Source: Lachnospiraceae bacterium (lineage in GTDB: Bacteria; Bacillota_A; Clostridia; Lachnospirales; Lachnospiraceae). Taken from it: a DNA stretch of 64,000 bases. Of the stretch, positions 9,121-16,825 are shown in pieces; position 1 is the first letter of the stretch, and every line of letters begins with the position of its first letter. Made by a program: the position numbers and the translations under genes. A model generated the notes under the pieces. It did not search any database. It had not been told where the DNA came from and saw only the letters and a list, made by a program, of their open reading frames with translations. The stretch lies in assembly GCA_018365895.1 (NCBI GenBank), contig JAGZJD010000006.1, positions 1 through 64,000 of the forward strand, given 5' to 3'.

Positions 9121-9296
9121 ATGGATGGATTTGGAGATAATATTAAGAAACTTTTGTTAGCAGGAATTGGTGTTGTGGCAACAACAGCAGAAAAATCAAA
9201 AGAAATGCTGGATGAGATGGTAGAAAAGGCGAACTGACAGTGGAGCAGGGGAAGGCGCTGAAAGAGCAGCTTGCAGCGATGGAGGCAAGCAGATGA
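9121..9296 (+). pseudogene. Phasin-like partner of UbiB, frameshifted
   Basis: Reads MDGFGDNIKKLLLAGIGVVA and onwards, typical of the short phasin-like protein encoded just before AarF/UbiB in clostridia. After VEK the frame hits TGA at 9235, while the +1-shifted frame continues as GELTVEQGKALKEQLAAME and stops at 9294-9296. One missing G in GAAAAGGCGAACTG explains this. The stop overlaps the start of the UbiB remnant (ATGA), the intact-operon arrangement. Confidence 0.7.
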
Positions 9297-9936
9297 GCAG
9301 GCAGGAAACAAAGGAGTACCGGACTAGATTAAAAGAGATGACAGAGGTGCTGAAAAAGCACGGGATTACAAGAGGAGTAACGCCGGAGAAGCTTCGCCTC
9401 ATTTTCTATCGCGCAAGTACATAAAGCAGTATTGAAGAACGGCGATTCGGTCGTTGTGAAAGTGCAGCGAAGAGGGATCTATGAGACGAAGGCAAGAGAT
9501 ATCGGTCTGTTACATCGGGCAGTAAAGCTGCTCCCTCCGGTAAGCCTAAAGGAAATGGTTGACTTCGATATGGTGCTTGATGAACTTTGGGCAGTGACGC
9601 GTGAGGAGATGAATTTTCTTACAGAAGCAGCCAATATGGAAGAATTTGCAAGACACAATAAAACAGTTGCATTTGTAGGAGTTCCGAAGCTTTATCAGGA
9701 ATATACGAATCAGTCCGTACTTGTTATGGAGCATATTGAAGGGTGCAGTGTGGATGATAAGAAACATTGTAATGGGGCTTTGGGTAATGGCGCTTCTGAT
9801 CAGCTCCAGTATTATCTGCACAACAGATATGACACCGAAGATATGGGGGATTCCGGCGCTTGGAGCGTTTGGATATCTGATTGCTTTTGGGATTGTAATG
9901 TATGTATTTTTAAAACATATTTTTTCGAGAAAATAA
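9293..9936 (+). pseudogene. AarF/UbiB-family kinase remnant, two internal deletions
   Basis: Three collinear pieces survive. N-terminal: about 9293-9395 (RLKEMTEVLKKHGITRGVTP, then EKLRLI). Middle, in another frame: about 9403-9760 (SIAQVHKAVLKNGD, VVVKVQRRGIYETKARDIGL, EEMNFLTEAANMEEFARHNK). C-terminal, in a third frame: about 9755-9936 (NIVMGLWVMALLISSSIICT then a hydrophobic tail). Missing are roughly 90 codons between LRLI and SIAQVH, and most of the kinase core including the HADPHPGN-type catalytic segment after VDD. UbiB proteins are normally about 530 residues. The gene cannot make a functional kinase. Confidence 0.85.
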
Positions 9937-9968
9937 ATGTTTCGGAAGATTGAAAGGGGGATACATGT

Positions 9969-10598
9969 ATGACAGATCATGTAATTATTACGATTGGAAG
10001 AGAATTCGGCAGCGGTGGACACGAAATTGGCAACAGATTGGCAGAGCGTTTGAATATTCCGCTTTATGATCATAATCTGATTGCAATGGCTGCAAGAAAG
10101 CTGGCAATTACAAATGAAGAGGCAAGTCAGGTGGATGAGTCGATTCTCGGGAAATTTTTATCTGGCTATGTTGTAAATACCGGAGATTATACGGTGTTTA
10201 TGAGAGAGGGAGAAGACACCGTGCCGCTCAGCGACAAAGTATTCCGCGCACAGAAAGAGATGATTCTGGAACTGGCGAAGAGAAGTTCATGCATTTTTGT
10301 GGGACGATGTGCAGACTATATTCTTGGAGATTATTCCAATTGCATCAATGTATTTGTCCATGCCTATCGCGATGACAGAGTTCGCCGGATCATGCAGATT
10401 TACAAATTGGATGAGCGTCAGGCAAAAGAAAAGATCAAGCGGGTAGATAAAGGAAGAAAGCTCTATTATGAGGCGCATACGGGAAGAGAATGGGGAAGTA
10501 TTGAATCGCATGACATTCTTTTGAATGTGAGCCTTCTTGGTGTGGAAGGAACCGTGGATGCACTGGAGAGTATTTATCGGAAATGGGAACAATCATAA
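9969..10598 (+). CDS. Cytidylate-kinase-like family protein
   Basis: 209 residues with an N-terminal nucleotide-binding motif IGREFGSGGHEIGNRLA and the family's FVGRCADYIL and RVDKGRKLYYEAHTGREWG segments (PF13189-like). Members resemble CMP kinase but their substrate is unproven and the housekeeping cmk is usually elsewhere. The start ATG at 9969 follows a GGGGG-rich ribosome site. The rhodanese gene starts 40 bases downstream. Confidence 0.85.
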   Translation: MTDHVIITIGREFGSGGHEIGNRLAERLNIPLYDHNLIAMAARKLAITNEEASQVDESILGKFLSGYVVNTGDYTVFMREGEDTVPLSDKVFRAQKEMILELAKRSSCIFVGRCADYILGDYSNCINVFVHAYRDDRVRRIMQIYKLDERQAKEKIKRVDKGRKLYYEAHTGREWGSIESHDILLNVSLLGVEGTVDALESIYRKWEQS

Positions 10599-10638
10599 AA
10601 CTATATAAAACTATATGCAGGACAGGACGGTAATAGAC

Positions 10639-10950
10639 ATGGGATTTTTAAATATGTTTGGAAAAGAACTTTCACTGGAAGAAGGAATCAAAGCACAGCA
10701 GGAGACAAAGGGGTCCGTGCTTCTTGATGTGCGTTCAGAAGAAGAATATGCGGAAGGTCATCTGGAAGGCAGTGTCAATATTCCGCTAAATAAACTGGCA
10801 GGCATTGATCTGCCAAAAGAAACGCCGCTTTTTGTCTATTGTTTAAGCGGGGCAAGGGCAGGGAGAGCAGTTACCTTTTTGACAAAGATGGGATACAAAG
10901 CTGTCAACATCGGCGGAGTATCCGGACATGAAAGTAAATTGGTGCGGTAA
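10639..10950 (+). CDS. Single-domain rhodanese-like protein
   Basis: 103 residues forming one rhodanese domain: LLDVRSEEEYAEGHLEGSVN at the start of the fold and the active-site loop VYCLSGARAG with its Cys nucleophile. Likely a small sulfurtransferase; sulfur donor and acceptor are unknown. I chose ATG 10639, which has AGGACGG 8 bases upstream, over an in-frame ATG at 10615 that has no ribosome site. Confidence 0.82.
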   Translation: MGFLNMFGKELSLEEGIKAQQETKGSVLLDVRSEEEYAEGHLEGSVNIPLNKLAGIDLPKETPLFVYCLSGARAGRAVTFLTKMGYKAVNIGGVSGHESKLVR

Positions 10951-11009
10951 TTGCAGAAAATAAGAACGAAAAAGAATTCCATTCATATACTATTGTGGAG
11001 GTGATAGTG

Positions 11010-11795
11010 ATGAATGGGATTCTTTTTGCATTTTTAGGAACAATCGTTACTTTTTTAGTAACAACGCTGGGAGCAGCGGGAGTTTTCTGTGTGAAGCGGG
11101 ATGTAAATGAAATTTGGCAGAGTGGCTTTCTTGGTTTTGCAGGCGGCGTAATGATCGCGGCGTCGGTCTGGTCTTTGCTGCTTCCGGGAATTGATTTTGC
11201 AGAGGAACAGGGGCAGATTGGCTGGCTGGTTGTAACAGTTGGGTTTTTGACAGGGGTACTTTTGCTGCTGCTTGCAGACAATCTTTTGAAACGGTGGTAT
11301 CGGAGGGAAGCGGGACAGGAAACATCTTTGCGAAAAAGTACGATGATGCTTGTAACGGCAATTACAGTCCATAATATTCCGGAAGGGATGTCAGTAGGGC
11401 TTGCTTTTGCCCTGGCAGCACAGCAGCTTGAAAATCCGGCGCTTTTATCCGGTGCAATTGCACTGACGATTGGGATTGCCATTCAGAATTTTCCGGAGGG
11501 AACTGCAGTGGCGCTGCCGCTTCAGAAAGAGGGGATGGGAAAATGGAAGGCATTTTTTATTGGCAGTATGACGGCAATCGTGGAGCCCATCTTTGGTGTG
11601 CTGGCGGCGATCTTTGCCGGAGCAGCCAGATCCTGTATTGCTCTGGCGCTGTCATTTGCGGCAGGAACGATGATTTATGTGGTAGTAGAAGAATTAATTC
11701 CGGAGGCGCATATGGAAGAAGAGGGAAAAGCGGGAACACTCGGATTTATTGTGGGATTTCTTGTCATGATGATTTTGGATGTGGCGCTTGGGTAA
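11010..11795 (+). CDS. ZIP-family divalent metal transporter (GufA/ZupT-like)
   Basis: About 261 residues, roughly eight hydrophobic helices. The two metal-binding helices are diagnostic: HNIPEGMSVGLAFA and QNFPEGTAVALPL. ZIP proteins usually import Zn, and also Fe or Mn, into the cytoplasm. GGAGGTG lies ahead of ATG 11010; an in-frame GTG at 10995 would sit inside that ribosome site. It is followed by the promoter of the FeoB-associated-type small gene, which adds to the metal theme of this stretch. Confidence 0.9.
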   Translation: MNGILFAFLGTIVTFLVTTLGAAGVFCVKRDVNEIWQSGFLGFAGGVMIAASVWSLLLPGIDFAEEQGQIGWLVVTVGFLTGVLLLLLADNLLKRWYRREAGQETSLRKSTMMLVTAITVHNIPEGMSVGLAFALAAQQLENPALLSGAIALTIGIAIQNFPEGTAVALPLQKEGMGKWKAFFIGSMTAIVEPIFGVLAAIFAGAARSCIALALSFAAGTMIYVVVEELIPEAHMEEEGKAGTLGFIVGFLVMMILDVALG

Positions 11796-11831
11796 GTTTA
11801 CGGTGAGAACAACATATAATGTTGAAAAGAC

Positions 11832-11861
11832 TTGACAATGATAACAGGAAAGCGTTAGAAT
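11832..11861 (+). promoter_or_regulatory. Promoter of the small Cys-rich membrane protein gene
   Basis: TTGACA at 11832-11837 and TAGAAT at 11856-11861 with an 18-base spacer. The predicted start site lies at about 11868, the first base of a perfect palindrome. Confidence 0.75.
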
Positions 11862-11867
11862 ATGGTT

Positions 11868-11883
11868 GTTAGTAAAGACTAAC
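11868..11883 (+). promoter_or_regulatory. Palindromic operator GTTAGT-N4-ACTAAC
   Basis: GTTAGTAAAGACTAAC is a perfect inverted repeat with 6-base arms, centred on the predicted start site. A near copy sits at the same position in the promoter at 2111-2164. I infer a metal-responsive repressor of DtxR/IdeR type; this is not proven. Confidence 0.55.
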
Positions 11884-11904
11884 TAAAGAAAAGGAGGAAC
11901 AGAG

Positions 11905-12063
11905 ATGTTAGGATTTCTGATGGAACATATGGGGACAATTGTTGTCTCGCTGCTTTTGCTTCTAAGTGTTGCAGCAATTATCATAAATATGAGTAAAAAA
12001 AAGGGAACAGGATGAGGAGGCTGCTCCGGCTGTACGTCGGCAGGGTTTTGTCATAAAAAATGA
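11905..12063 (+). CDS. FeoB-associated-type Cys-rich mini membrane protein with in-frame TGA (possible Sec)
   Basis: ATG 11905 follows AAGGAGG. The first 36 codons encode a short N-terminus, one membrane helix (TIVVSLLLLLSVAAIII) and a basic stretch NMSKKKGTG, then TGA at 12013-12015. The same frame continues uninterrupted as GGCSGCTSAGFCHKK and ends at a second TGA (12061-12063), just before a terminator. Helix, Lys cluster and C-rich tail ending in CHKK are the layout of FeoB-associated Cys-rich membrane proteins (PF12669-like). The TGA stands where that family commonly has the first Cys of the tail. Readings: selenocysteine insertion (52 residues), a truncated 36-residue peptide, or a recent nonsense mutation. 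No feoA/feoB is adjacent. Which reading is right is open. Confidence 0.6.
12021..12043 (+). promoter_or_regulatory. Candidate SECIS-like hairpin after the in-frame TGA
   Basis: CTGC/GCAG (12021-12024 with 12040-12043), a two-base bulge TC, then CGGC/GTCG-type pairing (12027-12030 with 12036-12039, one G-U) around the loop TGTAC. The loop starts 16 bases after the TGA and has G in its second position, within the usual description of bacterial SECIS elements. Short GC-rich hairpins also arise by chance. Confidence 0.35.
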
Positions 12064-12076
12064 TTTTGAAAAATGG

Positions 12077-12106
12077 AAAACCGGTGCGTCTGGCATCGGT
12101 TTTCTA
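12077..12106 (+). terminator. Terminator after the Cys-rich mini protein
   Basis: AAAACCGGTGC and GCATCGGTTTT form a hairpin with a 5-base loop and a T-rich 3' arm. It lies beyond the second TGA, so the transcript includes the Cys-rich tail. Confidence 0.85.
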
Positions 12107-12135
12107 TTGTCAAAAGAAAGTGACTGCTATATAAT
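12107..12135 (+). promoter_or_regulatory. Promoter of the ABC exporter gene
   Basis: TTGTCA (12107-12112), 17-base spacer, TATAAT (12130-12135), with AAAGGAGG and ATG 12161 following. Confidence 0.75.
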
Positions 12136-12160
12136 ATGAAGAGAGCAAAGGAGGGGAAAG

Positions 12161-13918
12161 ATGTATACATTAAAAAAATTTATTAAATACTACGGACCGT
12201 ATAAGACGGTATTTTTTTTGGATTTAATTTGTGCGGCGCTGATCAGTTTCATTGATCTGGCATTTCCGCAGATTTTAAGAACGCTGACCGCTACGCTGTT
12301 TACAGAGGACAGCAGCTTGATTCTTAAAGCGCTGCTTCCGCTTGGAATAGGTCTTCTCCTAATGTATGTGATCCAGGCATTTTGTAAGTATTATGTGAGT
12401 TACCAGGGACATATGATGGGAGCCAGAATGGAGCGGGATATGCGCCAGCAGTTGTTTGAACATTATGAGAAATTATCTTTTTCTTATTATGATGCGAACA
12501 ACTCAGGACAGATGATGAGCAAATTGGTATCAGATTTGTTTGATATTGCAGAATTCGCTCACCATGGACCGGAGAACTTATTCATTTCTGTGATTAAGAT
12601 TGTCGGTTCATTTATTTTCCTGACAATGATCAATTGGAGATTGACAATGATTCTTGCAGTTGTTGTTGGATTTATGGTCATTTTCTCTGTGCGCCAGAAT
12701 AAGCGGATGCAGGCAACCTTTATGGATAACCGGAGAAAGATTGGGGATATTAATGCCAGCCTTCAGGATACCCTTGCAGGAATCCGGGTGGTACAGTCTT
12801 TTGCAAATGAGGAGATTGAGTGGGAGAAATTCACAAGAAGCAATGAAAATTTCCTTGTTTCCAAAGGAAATAACTATCAGTGCATGGGATTTTTTATGAG
12901 TGGAAATGCATTTTTCCAGGGACTGATGTATCTTTCCACGCTGGTATTTGGAGGTTTATTCATTGCACAGGGTAAGATGGAAGCAGCAGATCTTGCGATG
13001 TTTGCGCTGTATATCGGCATTTTTATTAGTCCGGTGCAGATTCTTGTGGAATTAACGGAGATGATCCAGAAAGGCTTGTCCGGATTCCGGCGTTTTCTTG
13101 CAGTGCTTGCGACAGAACCGGATATTCAGGATAAAGAAGATGCGAAAGAGATTGAGGATGTATCAGGCGAGGTTGAGTTTGATCATGTATCTTTCCGGTA
13201 TACGGATGAAGAAGCGGTATTGTCAGATATTTCCTTTAAGATTGAAGCGGGAAGATCCGTAGCGCTTGTAGGGCCGTCCGGCGGTGGCAAGACAACAATC
13301 TGTTCACTAATTCCAAGATTTTATGATGTAACAGGCGGAAGAGTACTTGTAGATCAGAAAGATGTAAGAGATCTGACGATGAAGAGTCTCCGCAGTAAGA
13401 TTGGAATTGTGCAGCAGGATGTATATCTGTTCTGTGGAACGATCCGGGAGAATATTGCCTACGGAAAGCCGGATGCATCGATGGATGAGATTATTGAGGC
13501 TGCTAAGAAGGCAAATATCCATGAATTTATTATGGAACTGCCGGAAGGATACGATACATTTGTAGGAGAGCGGGGAACAAGACTTTCAGGAGGACAGAAA
13601 CAGCGGATTTCTATTGCGCGTGTGTTCCTTAAAAATCCTCCGATTCTGATTCTTGACGAAGCGACAAGCGCTCTGGACAATGAGAGTGAACGCCGGATAC
13701 AGAAAAGTCTGGAAGCTCTGGCGAAAGACCGGACAACGATTACGATCGCACACAGACTTTCTACGATCCGCAATGCCGATGAGATTATTGTTATTAACGA
13801 AGCAGGAATTGCCGAGAGAGGAACGCATAAAGAACTTCTGGGTATGAATGGTCTCTACGCCCATTATTATAAAATGCAGTTTGAAGGTCTGGAGACAGTT
13901 GATTGTGGAGAAGAATAA
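12161..13918 (+). CDS. ABC exporter, fused permease and ATPase
   Basis: 585 residues: six-helix type-IV permease domain (about 1-310) and ATPase with GPSGGGKTT (about 370), LSGGQKQRISIARVF (about 475), LILDEATSALD (about 496) and IAHRLST. Works as a homodimer or with a distant partner since no second half is adjacent. Belongs to the large MsbA/LmrA-like multidrug or lipid exporter group; the substrate cannot be read from the sequence. The PepV gene starts 21 bases downstream. Confidence 0.88.
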   Translation: MYTLKKFIKYYGPYKTVFFLDLICAALISFIDLAFPQILRTLTATLFTEDSSLILKALLPLGIGLLLMYVIQAFCKYYVSYQGHMMGARMERDMRQQLFEHYEKLSFSYYDANNSGQMMSKLVSDLFDIAEFAHHGPENLFISVIKIVGSFIFLTMINWRLTMILAVVVGFMVIFSVRQNKRMQATFMDNRRKIGDINASLQDTLAGIRVVQSFANEEIEWEKFTRSNENFLVSKGNNYQCMGFFMSGNAFFQGLMYLSTLVFGGLFIAQGKMEAADLAMFALYIGIFISPVQILVELTEMIQKGLSGFRRFLAVLATEPDIQDKEDAKEIEDVSGEVEFDHVSFRYTDEEAVLSDISFKIEAGRSVALVGPSGGGKTTICSLIPRFYDVTGGRVLVDQKDVRDLTMKSLRSKIGIVQQDVYLFCGTIRENIAYGKPDASMDEIIEAAKKANIHEFIMELPEGYDTFVGERGTRLSGGQKQRISIARVFLKNPPILILDEATSALDNESERRIQKSLEALAKDRTTITIAHRLSTIRNADEIIVINEAGIAERGTHKELLGMNGLYAHYYKMQFEGLETVDCGEE

Positions 13919-13939
13919 AAAAGAAAAGGAGAATATATT

Positions 13940-15304
13940 ATGAGCAACGAAAAATTAAATGCAAAGATTCTGGAACTGCAGGATGATATCATTGCGTCTA
14001 TTCAGCAGAGCATCCGTATTGACAGCATTAAAGGAGAGCCGGAAGAGGGCGCGCCTTATGGAAAAGGACCGCGGGCAGCGCTTGATGATGCCCTGGCACT
14101 CGGAGAACGTCTTGGATTTAAGACCGGCAATGTGGGAAATCGTGTTGGCTGGGTTGAAATCGGTGAAGGCGAAGAGATGGTAGGCGTACTTGGTCATCTG
14201 GATGTTGTGCCGCTTGGAGAAGGCTGGATTCATCCGGCATTTGGCGCTGAGATCCATGATGGAGTGCTGTACGGCAGAGGTGTTCTGGATGATAAAGGAC
14301 CGACAATCGGTGCAATCTGGGCATTAAAAGCAATCCAGGATCTCGGACTGAAATTGGACCGCAGAATCCGTGTATTATTTGGAACAGATGAAGAAAATGG
14401 TTCCTCCTGCGTACATTATTACATTGAGAATGGTGGAGAGCTGCCGACGATTGGATTTACTCCGGATGGAGAATATCCGATGATCTTCTTCGAAAAGGGA
14501 GCATCTAACTTTACCGTTGGCAAGAAGAATATTGAGCAGGGAAATGTGAAGGTTGTAAGCTTTGCGGGCGGAACAGCGGCGAACGTTGTAACACCGAAAT
14601 GCCGTCTTGTGGCAGAGGGAGATCTGGATGTAAAAGAAGCAGAAGGTCTTACGGTAACAAAGAAAGATGGACAGACAATTATCGAAGCAATCGGAAACGG
14701 CGCTCACGGAAGTACACCGGAACTTGGCGTGAATGCGGCTGTAAAACTTGCCGAGGCTGTGAAGCACATTGTGTTTGGCGGAGATTTCCAGAAAATGTTA
14801 AATTTCATTCTTGAGGAATTAAATGGCGAGACAAACGGCGCACACATGGGAATTCTTTATCAGGATGAAGAGACAGGCGAGACGACAGTGAACCTGGGAG
14901 TTGTGAATTTTGATGAAAATGGAATGAGTATGACACTGGATATCCGCTATCCGAAAAATGCATGTGCACAGCACGTGATGGAGCAGGTATGTGAGGCAGC
15001 AAAAAGACAGGGATTAGAAGCTGAGAGAACAAGCTCTGTTCCATATCTTTATATTCCGCAGGATTCAGAACTGGTTGTGAAACTGATGAAAGTATACCGG
15101 GAAGAAACAGGAAGAGATGAGAAACCGCTTGCAATCGGCGGAGGCACTTATGCAAAAGCATTTAAAAATATGGCAGCATTTGGACCGATGTTCCCAGATG
15201 CACCGGCATGTATCCACCAGCCGAATGAATGCGTTGCAGTAGAGGAACTGATAAAATCCATTCAGATTATTACTGCTGCAATGTACGAATTAGCGCAGAA
15301 GTAG
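13940..15304 (+). CDS. pepV: M20-family metallo-dipeptidase, Sapep/PepV type
   Basis: 454 residues, cytosolic dipeptidase using two metal ions (Mn or Zn). Metal and catalytic motifs are visible: GHLDVVPLGEGW (His and catalytic Asp), GRGVLDDKGP (bridging Asp), GTDEENGSSC (catalytic Glu) and a C-terminal IHQPNECV with the last metal His. The insertion between about 190 and 300 is the lid domain of the PepV/Sapep group. AAAGGAG precedes the ATG. It probably shares the transcript of the ABC exporter and ends at the hairpin at 15336. Confidence 0.9.
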   Translation: MSNEKLNAKILELQDDIIASIQQSIRIDSIKGEPEEGAPYGKGPRAALDDALALGERLGFKTGNVGNRVGWVEIGEGEEMVGVLGHLDVVPLGEGWIHPAFGAEIHDGVLYGRGVLDDKGPTIGAIWALKAIQDLGLKLDRRIRVLFGTDEENGSSCVHYYIENGGELPTIGFTPDGEYPMIFFEKGASNFTVGKKNIEQGNVKVVSFAGGTAANVVTPKCRLVAEGDLDVKEAEGLTVTKKDGQTIIEAIGNGAHGSTPELGVNAAVKLAEAVKHIVFGGDFQKMLNFILEELNGETNGAHMGILYQDEETGETTVNLGVVNFDENGMSMTLDIRYPKNACAQHVMEQVCEAAKRQGLEAERTSSVPYLYIPQDSELVVKLMKVYREETGRDEKPLAIGGGTYAKAFKNMAAFGPMFPDAPACIHQPNECVAVEELIKSIQIITAAMYELAQK

Positions 15305-15335
15305 GAAGATAAGAAATCCGATTAAATTTTTATAG

Positions 15336-15382
15336 AAATCCAGCAGATATTTTTCATATGAAAATGTCTGTTGGATTTTTTG
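15336..15382 (+). terminator. Terminator after pepV
   Basis: AAATCCAGCAGA pairs with TCTGTTGGATTT, with a further TTTT/AAAA pairing inside and a T run after the hairpin. Confidence 0.88.
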
Positions 15383-15481
15383 ATGTAAAAGATAATCGGA
15401 CAAAAAGAAAAGACGTTTGTGCAAGTTGCTTTTTTGAGGGTGTGCTATAATAATAGAGGTTTTATAAGGAGGGATGGATCA

Positions 15482-16723
15482 GTGAAAAAATTCAATAAAA
15501 TCAATGATAAACATATGGCATTTGTTTTGTTTGCACTGTGTTGGGCGGCGTATTTTACATCTTACATCGGAAGGCTGAATTATTCTTCTGCCATGCCGGA
15601 AATGCTCCGTCTTTCTGTTTTGGATAAATCCCAGGCAGGCTTTATCAGTATGTCATATTTTTTTGCATATGGTATCGGACAGTTGATCAATGGATTTCTG
15701 GGAGATAAGATGCATCCGCGCAAGATGATATTTACAGGGTTGTTTCTGGCAGGAGTTATGAATATTGTTATGGGATTTTTGAACAATTTTGGAACAATGG
15801 CAGTCTTTTGGTGTGCAAATGGTTTTCTTCAATCAATGATCTGGCCTCCGATTCTTCGGATTTTTGCAGAAATGCTAAATGAAGAGACGAGAGTGCGTTA
15901 CAGTATTCATATTACATCTACGATGGCGCTTGGGACATTGACCTCCTATGTATTGTCGGCAATTATGTTGGAATTATTTGGATGGCGGGCAGCATTTTTT
16001 GCAGCGGCAATAGTGATGTGTGGGGTAGCAGTGGTTTTTCAGATTTGTTTTCGGGTAGTAGAACAATATGCCAGCGAACATGGGGAGCCACATGGAGATG
16101 AAAGAGGAAAAGACGGAGAAGAAACTTCGGTTCCATTTTCGAAAGTATTGATTGGTTCGGGGTTAGTTATGATCTTAATTCCGGTTATCGTACATGGGGT
16201 ACTCAAAGATGGAGTAACTTCCTGGGTGCCAACTTATATTCATGAGATATTTCATACCTCATCATCTTTTTCTATTTTGATTACAACAGTGCTTCCGATT
16301 GTAAATTTAACGGGGGCATACGCGGCACAATTCATGTATCAGAAGTTTTTCCAGAAGCAGGAGATTAGAACAGTGGCATTTTTCTTTGTGATTGCTACAG
16401 GCGCATTATTAGGATTGTGGAAATTTGGAGATGTGTCGGTAGTTGTGACTGTGGTGCTGCTAGGAATTATTACGGCATCCATGATGGCAGTAAATACATT
16501 AGTTGTGAATCTGCTTCCACTTCATTTTGTTAAAATGGGGAGAGCTGCTACTGTATCTGGATTTTTGAATTCAATGGCATATCTTGGAACAGCTATTTCA
16601 ACATTTACGATTGGAATTATGGTAGAGTCATCCGGATGGAATAGAACGATTTTTGGCTGGTTTATTATGACAGCGGCAGCGATGGTTATCTGCTTTTTAT
16701 TGTATAAAAAGAAGTTTGAATAA
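15482..16723 (+). CDS. MFS transporter, organophosphate-antiporter (OPA) type
   Basis: 413 residues with about twelve hydrophobic segments. The N-terminal motif SYIGRLNYSSAMPEM and the later FADGDKMHPRKM-like loop (GDKMHPRKMI) resemble GlpT/UhpT-type antiporters that exchange phosphate for sugar or glycerol phosphates. The start is taken as GTG 15482 behind AAGGAGGG; a TATAAT at 15446-15451 lies upstream with a poor -35. Substrate not deducible. Confidence 0.78.
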   Translation: MKKFNKINDKHMAFVLFALCWAAYFTSYIGRLNYSSAMPEMLRLSVLDKSQAGFISMSYFFAYGIGQLINGFLGDKMHPRKMIFTGLFLAGVMNIVMGFLNNFGTMAVFWCANGFLQSMIWPPILRIFAEMLNEETRVRYSIHITSTMALGTLTSYVLSAIMLELFGWRAAFFAAAIVMCGVAVVFQICFRVVEQYASEHGEPHGDERGKDGEETSVPFSKVLIGSGLVMILIPVIVHGVLKDGVTSWVPTYIHEIFHTSSSFSILITTVLPIVNLTGAYAAQFMYQKFFQKQEIRTVAFFFVIATGALLGLWKFGDVSVVVTVVLLGIITASMMAVNTLVVNLLPLHFVKMGRAATVSGFLNSMAYLGTAISTFTIGIMVESSGWNRTIFGWFIMTAAAMVICFLLYKKKFE

Positions 16724-16825
16724 ATTTGCAGGTAATGAAACAAAAATTGCATAAAAATGTATATTGACTTTTGTCAGAATTAATGAAATAATGTTATGGA
16801 TTATGTTGAAAGGAATGAAACTATT

